From Methanoregula sp. PtaB.Bin085 (GTDB lineage: Archaea; Halobacteriota; Methanomicrobia; Methanomicrobiales; Methanospirillaceae): a stretch of 62,465 bases of DNA. Where the stretch lies: positions 1-62,465 of the forward strand of contig NZ_MVQB01000026.1 in the NCBI RefSeq assembly GCF_002067035.1, given 5' to 3'. Positions 26,461-35,231 of the stretch are shown piece by piece. The notes beneath the pieces were generated by a model that was given only the letters and a program-made list of their open reading frames with translations, searched no databases and was not told where the DNA came from. Positions within the stretch are counted from its first letter, which is position 1; each line of letters begins with the position of its first letter. The translations under genes and the position numbers were made by a program.

Positions 26461-26500
26461 TGATCAACTTAAATAGTTTTAACACAAGCTACATTGATCA
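26461..26500 (+). promoter_or_regulatory. Pilin promoter within a 7-bp inverted repeat
   Basis: TGATCAA (26461-26467) and TTGATCA (26494-26500) are perfect inverted arms 26 bases apart. Between them is CTTAAATAG (26468-26476), a TATA-like element; the start site would fall near the second arm, about 85 bp before the first pilin ATG. A further repeat, TTGTT (26440-26444), four bases, AACAA (26449-26453), lies just upstream. The two operons diverge here, so this 220-bp region holds both pilus promoters. Confidence 0.45.
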
Positions 26501-26584
26501 AGCCATCAGCGGTGATACCATGCAGTCACTGAAATGAGAGAGATCTTTGCACATTGCATGATGGCCAGTGTTGGGAGATGAAGA

Positions 26585-27196
26585 ATGGAAAAGAAAACGA
26601 TGACTGAACCGGAGCAGGCTGTCTCGCCAGTAGTTGGCGTGATGCTGATGCTTGTGGTCACTATCATCATCGCAGCGGTTGTCTCCGCGTTTGCCGGGGG
26701 TCTCTCCACGGGAACAAAGAAAGCACCGCAGGCATCGATCGATGTGAAGTTCATGGAAGATGACGGGGGTATGGGACCCGCTTACGTTAACCTGAAAATG
26801 GTATTCGAGCATCTGAGTGGTGATCCCATTCCAACCAGGGATGTGAATATCATCACGTATTTCACGCACCCGAACGGTACTGCCCTTAAGCACACGCAGA
26901 CGCCTATCAGCGAAGCCACGGATTTGTACGGGCACGGAACCTACACGCGAGTCCCCCTGCTCAATGACATGTCCCTTGGCTATTCGGGCAATAACCCTCA
27001 CAAGGATTTCGGCAATTTCACCTGGAAGGCAGGAGACATTCTCAGTTCCGGCTCTGATGAGGGCACCAGCGCCATCCTCGGATTTGACATCACCGACGAT
27101 GATTACGAGTTTAAATCAGGATCGGTAGTTGATGTCAAGATCCTGCATACGCCCAGTGGCAAATACATTCTTGACAAAGAGGTGATTGTACCATGA
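26585..27196 (+). CDS. Type IV pilin, tandem copy 1
   Basis: A 203-residue pilin. The N-terminus has a short acidic/basic leader (MEKKTMTEPEQ), then AVSPVVGVMLMLVVTIIIAAVVSAFAGGLS, the Pilin_N (DUF1628) signature. The C-terminal domain (about residues 45-203) has beta-type segments: ASIDVKFMEDD, NLKMVFEHLSGDPIPTRDVNIITYF and SGSVVDVKILHTPSGKYILDKEVIV. An internal ATG at residue 6 is an alternative start. It overlaps the next pilin gene by four bases. It is likely a major pilin of the adjacent assembly system. Confidence 0.9.
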   Translation: MEKKTMTEPEQAVSPVVGVMLMLVVTIIIAAVVSAFAGGLSTGTKKAPQASIDVKFMEDDGGMGPAYVNLKMVFEHLSGDPIPTRDVNIITYFTHPNGTALKHTQTPISEATDLYGHGTYTRVPLLNDMSLGYSGNNPHKDFGNFTWKAGDILSSGSDEGTSAILGFDITDDDYEFKSGSVVDVKILHTPSGKYILDKEVIVP

Positions 27197-27819
27197 AGAC
27201 AGTAAGCGATTCGGCAGTCTCGCCCGTAGTCGGCGTTATGCTGATGCTTGTCGTTACGATCATCATTGCCGCCGTTGTGAGCGCATTTGCGGGGGGACTC
27301 AGTGGTGACCAGAGCAAGACACCGCAAACATCGCTTTCTGCCAGAGCGGTTATTGAAAATATCCAGGACACGGACGAAACCGACTGGGCACCGACCTACC
27401 CTGCAGGTTTCTCAGCAAAGAACGGTCTGCTCTTTGAAAACACCGGCGGAGATTCCTTTGCGCTCTCGGATATCTACATCCAGCTCCAGAGCGGCGATAA
27501 CAAGTACGATATCGACACGTTTGATAAAATTCAGACAACCCGGGGCACATGCCTCCCGTCCGATGTCACATCCTACATCATGGAAATCGGGGACTCTGAC
27601 GGGTTCATCTCCCCCGGTGACAAGTTTATGCTCTATGCAGATAACTGCCGCATTGATCATTCACCGGAAAATGGGTATAACCATGCTCAACAGATCTCCT
27701 GGAGACCTGAAGATGCAAAGGGCGGAAAAGCGGCATACCTGAATACCCGGCTCGAATACAAGGTCATCGACAAGACCAGCAGCCGCGTGATCAGCAGCGG
27801 CGAGGTTGTCCTGACATAA
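27193..27819 (+). CDS. Type IV pilin, tandem copy 2
   Basis: A 208-residue pilin. Its N-terminal helix (AVSPVVGVMLMLVVTIIIAAVVSAFAGGLS) is identical to that of copy 1 over 30 residues, while the C-terminal domain has diverged: FSAKNGLLFENTGGDSFALSDIYIQLQSGDNKYDI and LEYKVIDKTSSRVISSGEVVLT. This pattern, conserved helix and variable surface domain, is usual for tandem pilins that share one assembly machine. The leader is only seven residues. Start and stop overlap the previous gene by ATGA. Confidence 0.9.
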   Translation: MKTVSDSAVSPVVGVMLMLVVTIIIAAVVSAFAGGLSGDQSKTPQTSLSARAVIENIQDTDETDWAPTYPAGFSAKNGLLFENTGGDSFALSDIYIQLQSGDNKYDIDTFDKIQTTRGTCLPSDVTSYIMEIGDSDGFISPGDKFMLYADNCRIDHSPENGYNHAQQISWRPEDAKGGKAAYLNTRLEYKVIDKTSSRVISSGEVVLT

Positions 27820-27942
27820 CGGATTCAGGTCCCGCTGGATCTGACGCGGCATTATCATGGAACTGCGTTATGCACCTTAAACAGGATTTTTTTAAAGACC
27901 ATAAAAACGAATGCCGGAGAACCGGCAGTGAAAAATTGAAAA

Positions 27943-28323
27943 ATGGAGGCAGAGACCTTGGCAAGGATTATTGGGTTCAGACCACAGCAGGAAACGCATA
28001 ACCTTATTGAAAAATTCGAGAACGAAGTGCTGGTCCGGTACAACAACCAGCAGTTACTGGGGACAGTATACGTGGATATGCAGATGGATCGGTGGTCCGT
28101 GGCATTCGCTTACAACTACTCCAGGAAACCCGGGCTGAATGGTCCGGAGAATCCGCTTGAGGTGCGTTACTTGGTTCAGCCCCTGACGGTGGACCGGGTG
28201 CAGATGTTCCGGTCGGATACCGCGACCGAAAAGATACTGGATGCCGGAACAATCAGGGATAAGGACGATTTCCTACGTTTTGTCCTGGCACAGGAGCGTT
28301 CTCTTGCCCTCCATGGAGCATGA
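27943..28323 (+). CDS. Hypothetical protein
   Basis: A 126-residue soluble protein. It has no signal peptide and no family that I recognise. LIEKFENEVLVRYNNQQLLGTVYVDMQMDRWSVAFAYNYSRKPGL looks like a small alpha/beta domain, followed by VRYLVQPLTVDRVQMFRSDTATEKILDAGTIRDKDDFLRFVLAQERSLAL. It lies between the pilin genes and the cobamide operon. The 40-bp gap to btuC could allow co-transcription, but no function can be assigned. Confidence 0.6.
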   Translation: MEAETLARIIGFRPQQETHNLIEKFENEVLVRYNNQQLLGTVYVDMQMDRWSVAFAYNYSRKPGLNGPENPLEVRYLVQPLTVDRVQMFRSDTATEKILDAGTIRDKDDFLRFVLAQERSLALHGA

Positions 28324-28363
28324 AGGAGCATATAGGATCCGGTTCAGGGAGTGATCGCATCCT

Positions 28364-29311
28364 GTGACCCGCACCATCCCCGTCATCATCGCTCTCATCA
28401 TCGTGGCAGTCCTGACGATCATTCTCTGCACATTTATCGGCCCGGCCGGCTTCGGCTTCGTCACAACGGCGCCCGGGGCGGTTGATATCGTGGGCGGCAT
28501 CCGGCTCCCCCGTGTCCTTGCGGCATTCTCCGTGGGTGCAAGCTTAGCGGTTGCCGGTGCAGCCATGCAGGCGCTCTTCCGGAACCCGATGGCCGACCCG
28601 TACATCCTCGGCACATCATCCGGCGGGGCGCTGGGAGCATCGCTCGCGCTGGTCTTTCTCGGGGGATTCTTTGTCCCCGTCTGTGCATGGATCGGTGCCG
28701 TTGCTGCCATCCTCATTGTCTGGTTGATCGCGGGAAGGGGCGGCGTCATCTCGACAGAAACACTTCTTCTCACGGGCATCGCCGTCTCGTTCTTCTTCTC
28801 GGCCATCGTCTCGTTCCTGATCTCGGTGGCCGGCCAGAACGTCCACCAGATCCTCTTCTGGCTCATGGGGGGGTTCTGGAATGCATCGCCGTCCGACGCG
28901 ATCCTGTCGGCCGGTATCCTTGTACCGGCCGGGTTTCTCCTGTTCTTCATGGGCCGCGACCTCAATGCGCTCTCCCTTGGCGAGGAGACTGCCGCCCATC
29001 TCGGCATCGATGCCGCCCGCGCCCGCTGGACTGTGCTTGGCGGCAGCACCCTTCTTGTTGCCGGCGCCGTGTCCATCGCCGGCTCAATCGGTTTCATCGG
29101 GCTCGTCACCCCGCACATCGTCCGGCTGCTCCTCGGCCCGGACAACCGCATGGTAATCCCGGCCAGTATCCTAGCCGGCGGGATCCTTCTCGTTGTCTCG
29201 GATACCCTGGCCCGGACATTCTTCTCCGATCTGCCTGTCGGGATCATCACTGCATTCATCGGCGCCCCATTCTTTATCTGGCTCATCTACCGCCGGGGGG
29301 CCTTGTCATGA
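28364..29311 (+). CDS. btuC: Cobalamin/iron-complex ABC transporter permease (BtuC-like)
   Basis: A 315-residue permease starting with GTG. About nine to ten helices carry the FecCD blocks GGIRLPRVLAAFSVGASLAVAGAAMQALFRNPMADPYILGTSSGGALGASLAL and IGFIGLVTPHIVRLLLGPDNR. NPMADPYILG rather than NPLA.P..LG is common among BtuC-like members. It overlaps the ATPase gene and leads an operon that includes BtuF-like, CbiA-like and CbiZ proteins, so cobamide or cobinamide is the likely substrate. Assignment rests on family plus context. Confidence 0.9.
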   Translation: MTRTIPVIIALIIVAVLTIILCTFIGPAGFGFVTTAPGAVDIVGGIRLPRVLAAFSVGASLAVAGAAMQALFRNPMADPYILGTSSGGALGASLALVFLGGFFVPVCAWIGAVAAILIVWLIAGRGGVISTETLLLTGIAVSFFFSAIVSFLISVAGQNVHQILFWLMGGFWNASPSDAILSAGILVPAGFLLFFMGRDLNALSLGEETAAHLGIDAARARWTVLGGSTLLVAGAVSIAGSIGFIGLVTPHIVRLLLGPDNRMVIPASILAGGILLVVSDTLARTFFSDLPVGIITAFIGAPFFIWLIYRRGALS

Positions 29312-30597
29312 ACGGCCCAGATCCGGTCAATGCAGAGAATCTCGCTGCCGGGTATAACGGGGAAGAGATCATCAGGTCCGTCAGCTGCTCGTTTGAAAAG
29401 GGAACCTTCACGGGCATCATCGGCCCGAACGGCTCAGGCAAGACAACGCTCCTGCGGGCGATCAGCCGGATACTCCCCGCAACCGGGATCCTCGAACTCG
29501 ATGGCCGGCCGGTTTGTGACTATACGACTGCCGAGCTGGGCATGGTACTTGGTTTTGTCCCGCAGGACGAAGAACGGTCGTTCGCCTACACGGTCATGCA
29601 GGTCGTGCTGATGTCGCGGTATTCCCGGACAGGCAGGTTCTCCCCGTTATCACCAGACGATTATGCCCGGTGTAACGATGCCCTGGAACGGACCGGGATC
29701 GGCCGGCTGAAGGACCGGTCGATCCGGGCACTCAGCGGCGGGGAGTGGCAGCGGGTGCTCATTGCCCGGGCCCTTGCGCAGGATACGCCGGTGATCCTGA
29801 TGGACGAGCCGACATCGCATCTCGACCTCGCACACCAGGCCGGGATACTTTCGCTGGTACGCGACCTTGCCGGTTCCGGGAGGACTATTATCGGGGTCTT
29901 CCACGATCTCAACCTTGCCTCCCAGTACTGCGACAGGCTCCTGATGATCCGGGACGGGAAGATTGTTGCCGACGGGTCGCCGGCCAAGGTCCTGACCCCG
30001 GAAAATGTCTGGGATGTCTACGGGGCCGAGGTGGTCACAACCAGTCACCCGGCAACAGGCCGGACCATCCTGCTGCCCCTCGGAACCCGGCATGCGGACA
30101 GTCATACCAAAGATAACCAGAATGTTCTTGTCATCTCCGGCGGGGGAAGCGGGGGTGAACTCCTCCGTTTCCTGTACCGGAGGGGATATTCTGTCTCGGC
30201 CGGCATCCTTGCAACAACGGATTCCGATTATACCGTTGCAAAGGTGCTGAAGATCCCGTATATTCCGGTCATGCCGTTCTCCCAAATTTCGGACCATGCC
30301 CTTGAAAAACTGAAGCGGATGATCGCGCAATCTGACCGGATTGTCCTGTCTGCCCATCCGGTCGGAACCGGGAATTTACCGGTCCTCGAAGCGGTCCGGG
30401 GCACAGGCCCCGGGCGGCTGCTCATTCACCTGCCGGAGGGCCGGGACATTGCATCATATGACTTTGCAAAAGGCGCAGCGGCAGCCGTATACCAGCAGAT
30501 CCTCGATGCCGGTTCGCCCTGTTGTGAAACCCATGACAGCATACTCCGGCATCTGGAACAGGAATCCCAACGGAAAAACCGTGAAGGTGACCCATGA
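29308..30597 (+). CDS. btuD: Cobalamin ABC transporter ATPase (BtuD-like) with extra C-terminal domain
   Basis: A 429-residue protein from the ATG at 29308. Residues 1-260 are an ABC ATPase: Walker [11 protein letters not shown] (39-48), signature LSGGEWQRV (142-150), Walker [13 protein letters not shown], switch VFHDLNLA. Residues about 272-415 form a second domain, [37 protein letters not shown] then [19 protein letters not shown] and [12 protein letters not shown]. It looks like a Rossmann-type fold with a glycine-rich nucleotide-binding loop. Standard BtuD ends near residue 260. The extra domain may sense a nucleotide or corrinoid; its function is unknown to me. Confidence 0.9.
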   Translation: MNGPDPVNAENLAAGYNGEEIIRSVSCSFEKGTFTGIIGPNGSGKTTLLRAISRILPATGILELDGRPVCDYTTAELGMVLGFVPQDEERSFAYTVMQVVLMSRYSRTGRFSPLSPDDYARCNDALERTGIGRLKDRSIRALSGGEWQRVLIARALAQDTPVILMDEPTSHLDLAHQAGILSLVRDLAGSGRTIIGVFHDLNLASQYCDRLLMIRDGKIVADGSPAKVLTPENVWDVYGAEVVTTSHPATGRTILLPLGTRHADSHTKDNQNVLVISGGGSGGELLRFLYRRGYSVSAGILATTDSDYTVAKVLKIPYIPVMPFSQISDHALEKLKRMIAQSDRIVLSAHPVGTGNLPVLEAVRGTGPGRLLIHLPEGRDIASYDFAKGAAAAVYQQILDAGSPCCETHDSILRHLEQESQRKNREGDP

Positions 30598-31346
30598 GCA
30601 GACGCCCCCTCTTCATCTCGACCTACTGCTGCATTGACCAGCCGCTTGACAAGGCTCTTGGCATTCTCGCCGGCCGTACAACCCATGTCGAGATTCTTTC
30701 AGACGGCCTCCACAACCTGCTCGACGGCTCCGCAGCCTGTGACGAATACCCGCTTACGTACACCGTCCATGCCCCGACAAGCGAGACCAACATCGCGTCC
30801 GTGAACGAACGTATGCGGAGCGCTTCGGTTGCCGTCCTGGAAGACGTGCTTGTTGTCTGCAATCGTATCAATGCAACCCGCTGTGTCGTCCATCCCGGAT
30901 ATTCGGCATACGAACAGGTGAAGGACCGGTCCTCTGCGTCCCTCCTTCGTTCGCTTGACGACATTGTCCGTCTCCAGGATGAACACGGGGTGCGGGTCTG
31001 CGTGGAGAACATGGGTGCATGGGAATGCTGCCATTTCCGGACGCCGGCGTTTATCCCGGAACTGGCCTTGCGCGGGCTCGGGATGACTCTCGACTGCGGC
31101 CATGCCCGGCTGAACGGCAACCTCGATGCATTCCTTGCCGCCGGCGGCTCCTGCCATGTCCATCTCCATGACAATGACGGGTGTATTGACGACCATGCAG
31201 CATGCGGCAGCGGAACAACCGATTTTACTGCAGTGCTGCCGCGCCTTCCCACGGATGCATCGCTGGTCGTGGAGACACGCGGGCTTGCAGCAGCTGACGA
31301 GAGCATCTGCTGCCTTTCCTCAATCCTGAACGGAGAAAAATCATGA
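30594..31346 (+). CDS. cbiR: CbiR-like cobamide remodelling enzyme (AP-endonuclease-2 TIM barrel)
   Basis: A 250-residue TIM barrel of the AP_endonuc_2/xylose-isomerase-like superfamily. Likely metal ligands lie at strand ends: YTVHAPTSE, CVVHPGYSAYE, VCVENMGAW, GMTLDCGHARLNG, HVHLHDNDG and LVVETRG. CbiR of Akkermansia belongs to this superfamily and hydrolyses the phosphoribosyl bond of cobamides, giving cobinamide phosphate. Here the gene overlaps btuD and btuF and lies three genes from cbiZ, which strongly suggests a cobamide-salvage role. A generic sugar-phosphate isomerase cannot be excluded by sequence alone. Confidence 0.75.
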   Translation: MSRRPLFISTYCCIDQPLDKALGILAGRTTHVEILSDGLHNLLDGSAACDEYPLTYTVHAPTSETNIASVNERMRSASVAVLEDVLVVCNRINATRCVVHPGYSAYEQVKDRSSASLLRSLDDIVRLQDEHGVRVCVENMGAWECCHFRTPAFIPELALRGLGMTLDCGHARLNGNLDAFLAAGGSCHVHLHDNDGCIDDHAACGSGTTDFTAVLPRLPTDASLVVETRGLAAADESICCLSSILNGEKS

Positions 31347-32374
31347 AACCCACAACGACCCGTGTTCCCTGTCATAGTGCAGTAATCCTTATCCTTGCAC
31401 TGGCACTCTGCCTGAACATCCTGCCTGTTTCAGCCGTAACCGTGACCGACGATTCCGGCGCGAATGTCACGCTCGCAGCCCCGCCACAGCGGATCGTCTC
31501 GCTCGCCCCCTCCAACACCGAGATCCTCGCCGCGCTCGGCCTTCTCGACAGGGTCGTCGGGGTGACGGATGTCTGCGATTATCCCCCGGCCGTGAAAACA
31601 ATTCCCCGGATTGGCGGCTATTCAGCCATCAGTACCGAGAAGGTCTCCGCTGCACACCCTGACCTCGTCCTCGCATCCGATATCACGCCGAAGGAGACGG
31701 TCCGGCGCCTCCGTGCCCTCGGGCTGACGGTCATGGTCGTGTCGCCGCATAACATCGATCAGGTGATAGAGGACATCCGCAGGATCGGGACGGTTACCGG
31801 AGAAGAATCAACGGCAGACACGCTTGCTGCAAACCTCTCGGCCCGTCTTGCAGTCATTGCTCCGGCAAATCCTGCAACCCGGCGCCCGACCGTTGCACAT
31901 GTTGTCTGGAACAAGCCGCTCTATGTGAGCGGCAACGATACCCTGCAGGATGATATTATCGCACATGCGGGCGGTACGAATGCGTTTTCCAATGTTGACG
32001 GCTGGGGGACGGTCTCCCTCGAACAGTTCCTGATGAAGAACCCGGACATCGTCATTGTCAGCGGGGGAGGCGGCATGGACAATGCCATACGCGACGTAAT
32101 CCTCGAGGATTTCATGACGAGCCCGCAGTACGCCTCACTCTCTGCAGTAAAGAACCACCGGGTTTACGCTGTGAATGCGGATGCCATCAGCCGTGCCGGG
32201 CCGAGGATTGTAGATGCAGCCGAACAGGTGGCAGCGGATATCCGCGCCATGGAAATGGCCGACAAAACATCACGGGAGATCCCGGCACCTGCTGCACGGT
32301 CACCGGGATTCTGTGCCGGCAGCATTGTCCTCATCATCGGCATCATGGTCGTTCTCCGGGAGGCGGGGGCCTGA
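31343..32374 (+). CDS. btuF: Cobalamin-binding protein BtuF-like, with PGF-CTERM anchor
   Basis: A 343-residue protein with a signal peptide (VILILALALCLNILPVSA) but no lipobox. The Peripla_BP_2 domain follows: VTDDSGANVTLAAPPQRIVSLAPSNTEILAALGLLDRVVGVTDVCDYP is close to BtuF. The C-terminus is SPGFCAGSIVLIIGIMVVL followed by Arg, a PGF-CTERM type sorting signal, so the protein is probably anchored by an archaeosortase at its C-terminus. The other uptake systems in the window use lipoproteins. It overlaps cbiR and supplies ligand to BtuCD. Confidence 0.89.
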   Translation: MKPTTTRVPCHSAVILILALALCLNILPVSAVTVTDDSGANVTLAAPPQRIVSLAPSNTEILAALGLLDRVVGVTDVCDYPPAVKTIPRIGGYSAISTEKVSAAHPDLVLASDITPKETVRRLRALGLTVMVVSPHNIDQVIEDIRRIGTVTGEESTADTLAANLSARLAVIAPANPATRRPTVAHVVWNKPLYVSGNDTLQDDIIAHAGGTNAFSNVDGWGTVSLEQFLMKNPDIVIVSGGGGMDNAIRDVILEDFMTSPQYASLSAVKNHRVYAVNADAISRAGPRIVDAAEQVAADIRAMEMADKTSREIPAPAARSPGFCAGSIVLIIGIMVVLREAGA

Positions 32375-32417
32375 TGGTTCGCCTTTCCGGGCAAAGCAAC
32401 AGTCATGGGTGTCTTTC

Positions 32418-33761
32418 ATGCCGGTGACCATTCCCCGCATTGTTGTTGCCGGGACGGAGAGCGGTTGCGGCAAGACTTCTGTTGCCGGCGGCCTGATGGC
32501 TGCGCTTGGCGAGCGGGGTCTCCAAGTCCAGCCGTTCAAGACCGGCCCTGACTTCATCGATCCCACGCACCATACCGCTCTCTGCGGGAGGGTCTCGCGG
32601 AACCTTGACACGTTCATGATGGGGGAACAAGGCGTCCTGCAGGTATTCGTTTCGGCATCCCGCGGTGCGGATATTGCGGTTATCGAAGGTGCCATGGGCC
32701 TCTTTGACGGGATTGACGGAACGGATTTCGCGAGCACGTCCCACGTGGCACGGATCCTCGATGCCCCGGTCCTTCTCGTTGTTAATGCAGGAGCGGCATC
32801 GCGAAGCGTCCACGCGGTTGTCCGTGGTTTCCAGGCATTCGATCCCCGCATCAGGATTACGGGAGTCATCTTCAACAGGCTCGGAAGTGCCAGACACCGC
32901 TCGATGATTGCTGCGGAAGAATACGTCCCGGCCATCGGCTATATCCCCCGCCAGGGTGGACCCGGCGTGCAGAGCCGCCATCTCGGTCTTGTGATGGCAC
33001 ATGAATCGGACGGGATGGAGGCGTACGGTGCCGTTGTCCGGGACTCGTGCAACCTCGACGCAATCCTGGCGATCTCGCGGTCTGCCCCGGAGATGCCGCG
33101 TATTTCCTCTTCCGATGAGATGCCTGAAGCCGGAAAACGGGCGGTCATCGGTATTGCGTGGGACCGGGCATTTTGTTTTTACTACCAGGACAATCTCGAC
33201 AGGCTCAGGCAGGCCGGGGCAGAACTCAGATTTTTCTCTCCCATGGACGACAGGCTTCCGGACACCGATGGGCTTTACATCGGCGGGGGATACCCGGAGC
33301 TGTATGCCGGACAACTCGAAACTTCGCAGTGCAGGCATGCCATCCGCGAGATGGCTGACCGTGGCATGCCGGTGTATGATGAATGTGGCGGGCTCATGTA
33401 CCTGAGCAGATCGATCTCTGCCGATCGCGAGTACCGGATGGCCGGCATCCTGCCTGCCAGCGCAGAGATGACGGACAGGATCCAGGCTCTCGGGTACGTT
33501 AAAGGAACCTTTCCCGATTATACCGGATCATGGGCCGGTGCTTCTCCCGTTCTCGGGCACGAGTTCCATTATTCCCGGGTGATATGCGATCGCGATGCAC
33601 GATTCTCCCTCTGCCTGACGCAGGGCACCGGGATTCGTGAGGGGAACGATGGCCTCACCGAGCATAACGCGGTCGGGACGTATACCCATGCGTATTTCAA
33701 CGATACTTTCTGCCGGCAGTTTGTTGCCGCGGCGGAAGCGTTCCGGAGGAAGGGGAAGTGA
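32418..33761 (+). CDS. cbiA: Cobyrinate / Ni-sirohydrochlorin a,c-diamide synthase (CbiA/CfbB family)
   Basis: A 447-residue amidotransferase from the ATG at 32418. The N-terminal synthetase domain has the P-loop AGTESGCGKTS (11-21) and FKTGPDFIDPTHH, and IEGAMGLFDG. The C-terminal class I glutaminase domain has YIGGGYPELYA and nucleophile Cys323 in YDECGGLMYL. ALGYVKGTFPDYTGS and GHEFHYS are family hallmarks. CbiA amidates cobyrinate and CfbB amidates Ni-sirohydrochlorin for F430, and motifs alone do not separate them. The cobamide operon context favours CbiA, although a remodelling pathway from cobyric acid would not strictly need it. Confidence 0.87.
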   Translation: MPVTIPRIVVAGTESGCGKTSVAGGLMAALGERGLQVQPFKTGPDFIDPTHHTALCGRVSRNLDTFMMGEQGVLQVFVSASRGADIAVIEGAMGLFDGIDGTDFASTSHVARILDAPVLLVVNAGAASRSVHAVVRGFQAFDPRIRITGVIFNRLGSARHRSMIAAEEYVPAIGYIPRQGGPGVQSRHLGLVMAHESDGMEAYGAVVRDSCNLDAILAISRSAPEMPRISSSDEMPEAGKRAVIGIAWDRAFCFYYQDNLDRLRQAGAELRFFSPMDDRLPDTDGLYIGGGYPELYAGQLETSQCRHAIREMADRGMPVYDECGGLMYLSRSISADREYRMAGILPASAEMTDRIQALGYVKGTFPDYTGSWAGASPVLGHEFHYSRVICDRDARFSLCLTQGTGIREGNDGLTEHNAVGTYTHAYFNDTFCRQFVAAAEAFRRKGK

Positions 33762-34852
33762 ATGGGATCATTGACAGGGCCGTCATTCCTGCAAATGTAC
33801 AGATGGGACGCTGCGGGAATTCGGTGACCGTCCATTTCCTCGGGCCGTGCAATGTCCTCTCGACTTCGTGGCTGAATGGGGGATACCGGACAGATCTCAG
33901 GGCGGTCTTCAACCACCAGATCTCCCTTGAGGCCTGCGAGGCCTGCCACAACGGGAGACGGATCAGAACCTATCTTGAAGAAGTTGCTTCCGATCTCGGG
34001 TTCGATCCGTCTCGCGTGACCGGGCTGGTCACCCGTGCGGGGATGAAGAATACGGCGGTCGTTTCCGAAACATTCCGCGACCTTACCGTAGCTGCCATTG
34101 TGACTGCCGGCTTAGACAGGAACGGCGGCCGGGCCGGGGATCCTGCCTCTTATTATGAAAATGGCGATACGTTCGAGCCGGTGGGAGGCACGATCAATAC
34201 TATCCTGATCATCGGCGCTGACCTGCCGGAGCACGCGATGTCCCGTGCGCTGATGACTGCGACCGAGGCAAAGGCTGCAGCACTCCAGCAGCTGATGGCC
34301 CGGAGTATATACTCGACCGGTATTGCAACCGGGTCCGGTACGGATATGATTGCCATTGTCACGGATCCCGGCTCGCCGCTTCATCTGTCAGATGCAGGAA
34401 AGCACGCGAAGCTCGGCGAACTCATCGGGAGCACGGTTATCGGGGCGACGATAGAAGCACTGGAGATGGAGACCGGATTGTCGGCTGCATTCCAACGGGA
34501 TGTGCTCGTACGGCTCGCACGGTTCGGTGTCACGGTTGAGGATATCTGGAATAGCGCGAATATTCATCCACAACGATCGTTTTCCGACAACCGTGTAAAG
34601 GAAAAGTTCATGGAGCGTTTGCAAGAGCAGGCACGGGAACCGGAACGGGTTGCACTGGTGTCAGCAATTCTCCATATTGTCGACGAGGCCGGGTGGGGTC
34701 TTATACCGGAGGACGATGCAACCCGGGCTGCTTCACGGCTTATCCGGGATGGCTTTAGTACGGAGCGCACCGGGATCAACGATACCGGATCAATTATTCC
34801 GGATCTGGCCCGGGCACTGGCGGAATCTGCCCTCCAAGAGGATTTCCAATAA
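33758..34852 (+). CDS. cbiZ: Adenosylcobinamide amidohydrolase CbiZ
   Basis: A 364-residue protein starting with GTG in a four-base overlap with the synthase gene. CbiZ motifs are LGPCNVLSTSWLNGGY near the N-terminus, VTGLVTRAGMKNTAVVSETF, TINTILIIGADLPEHAM and ATGSGTDMIAIVTD. In Methanosarcina CbiZ cleaves the aminopropanol tail of (adenosyl)cobinamide to give cobyric acid, which re-enters the pathway with a new tail and lower ligand. The extra C-terminal part (VKEKFMERLQEQ...) appears in many archaeal members. It closes the operon and fits with the CbiR-like protein, which would feed it. Confidence 0.93.
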   Translation: MNGIIDRAVIPANVQMGRCGNSVTVHFLGPCNVLSTSWLNGGYRTDLRAVFNHQISLEACEACHNGRRIRTYLEEVASDLGFDPSRVTGLVTRAGMKNTAVVSETFRDLTVAAIVTAGLDRNGGRAGDPASYYENGDTFEPVGGTINTILIIGADLPEHAMSRALMTATEAKAAALQQLMARSIYSTGIATGSGTDMIAIVTDPGSPLHLSDAGKHAKLGELIGSTVIGATIEALEMETGLSAAFQRDVLVRLARFGVTVEDIWNSANIHPQRSFSDNRVKEKFMERLQEQAREPERVALVSAILHIVDEAGWGLIPEDDATRAASRLIRDGFSTERTGINDTGSIIPDLARALAESALQEDFQ

Positions 34853-34991
34853 CGCTGAAGAATCTCACCCATCCCGTTTTGTCAAAATCGCCCGGCCACA
34901 TATAAAGCCCGGATACCCACTAATCCCCATTAAAATCCCCCGTTTTCTGTTTTCCGGATTTATTCAGCCAAGCCCATGCTGGCTCTTTACG

Positions 34992-35126
34992 ATGGCTCCC
35001 CGCTTCAGGGCCGCTCCGCGGCACGGCGGCGCAATTACCTGTTGGGATAAACCGGAAAATTGAGGCCCCGCGGGGGCGGCAGCATCTATCATAATGGGGG
35101 ATTGAGGGGCATCAGTCCCCATCATC
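34992..35126 (+). repeat. Structured non-coding repeat, copy A (divergent)
   Basis: It shares GGCTCCCCGCTTCAGGGC at the left and GGGGCATCAGTCCCCAT at the right with the copies at 52756 and 58562, but the middle has diverged. The right end can fold as a GGGG/CCCC hairpin with an ATCA loop. It lies between cbiZ and nikR, in a 380-bp stretch without a gene. The rest of that stretch holds T- and A-rich tracts. Confidence 0.65.
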
Positions 35127-35231
35127 ACTTCTTTGAACATAATTTTACAGCGGCAGGGAGTCTACACTTTCGGATCATTCAGTGACGGTACAAATATTTT
35201 CCCTCAAGAAAAAACCGGAAAAAGAACTCCG

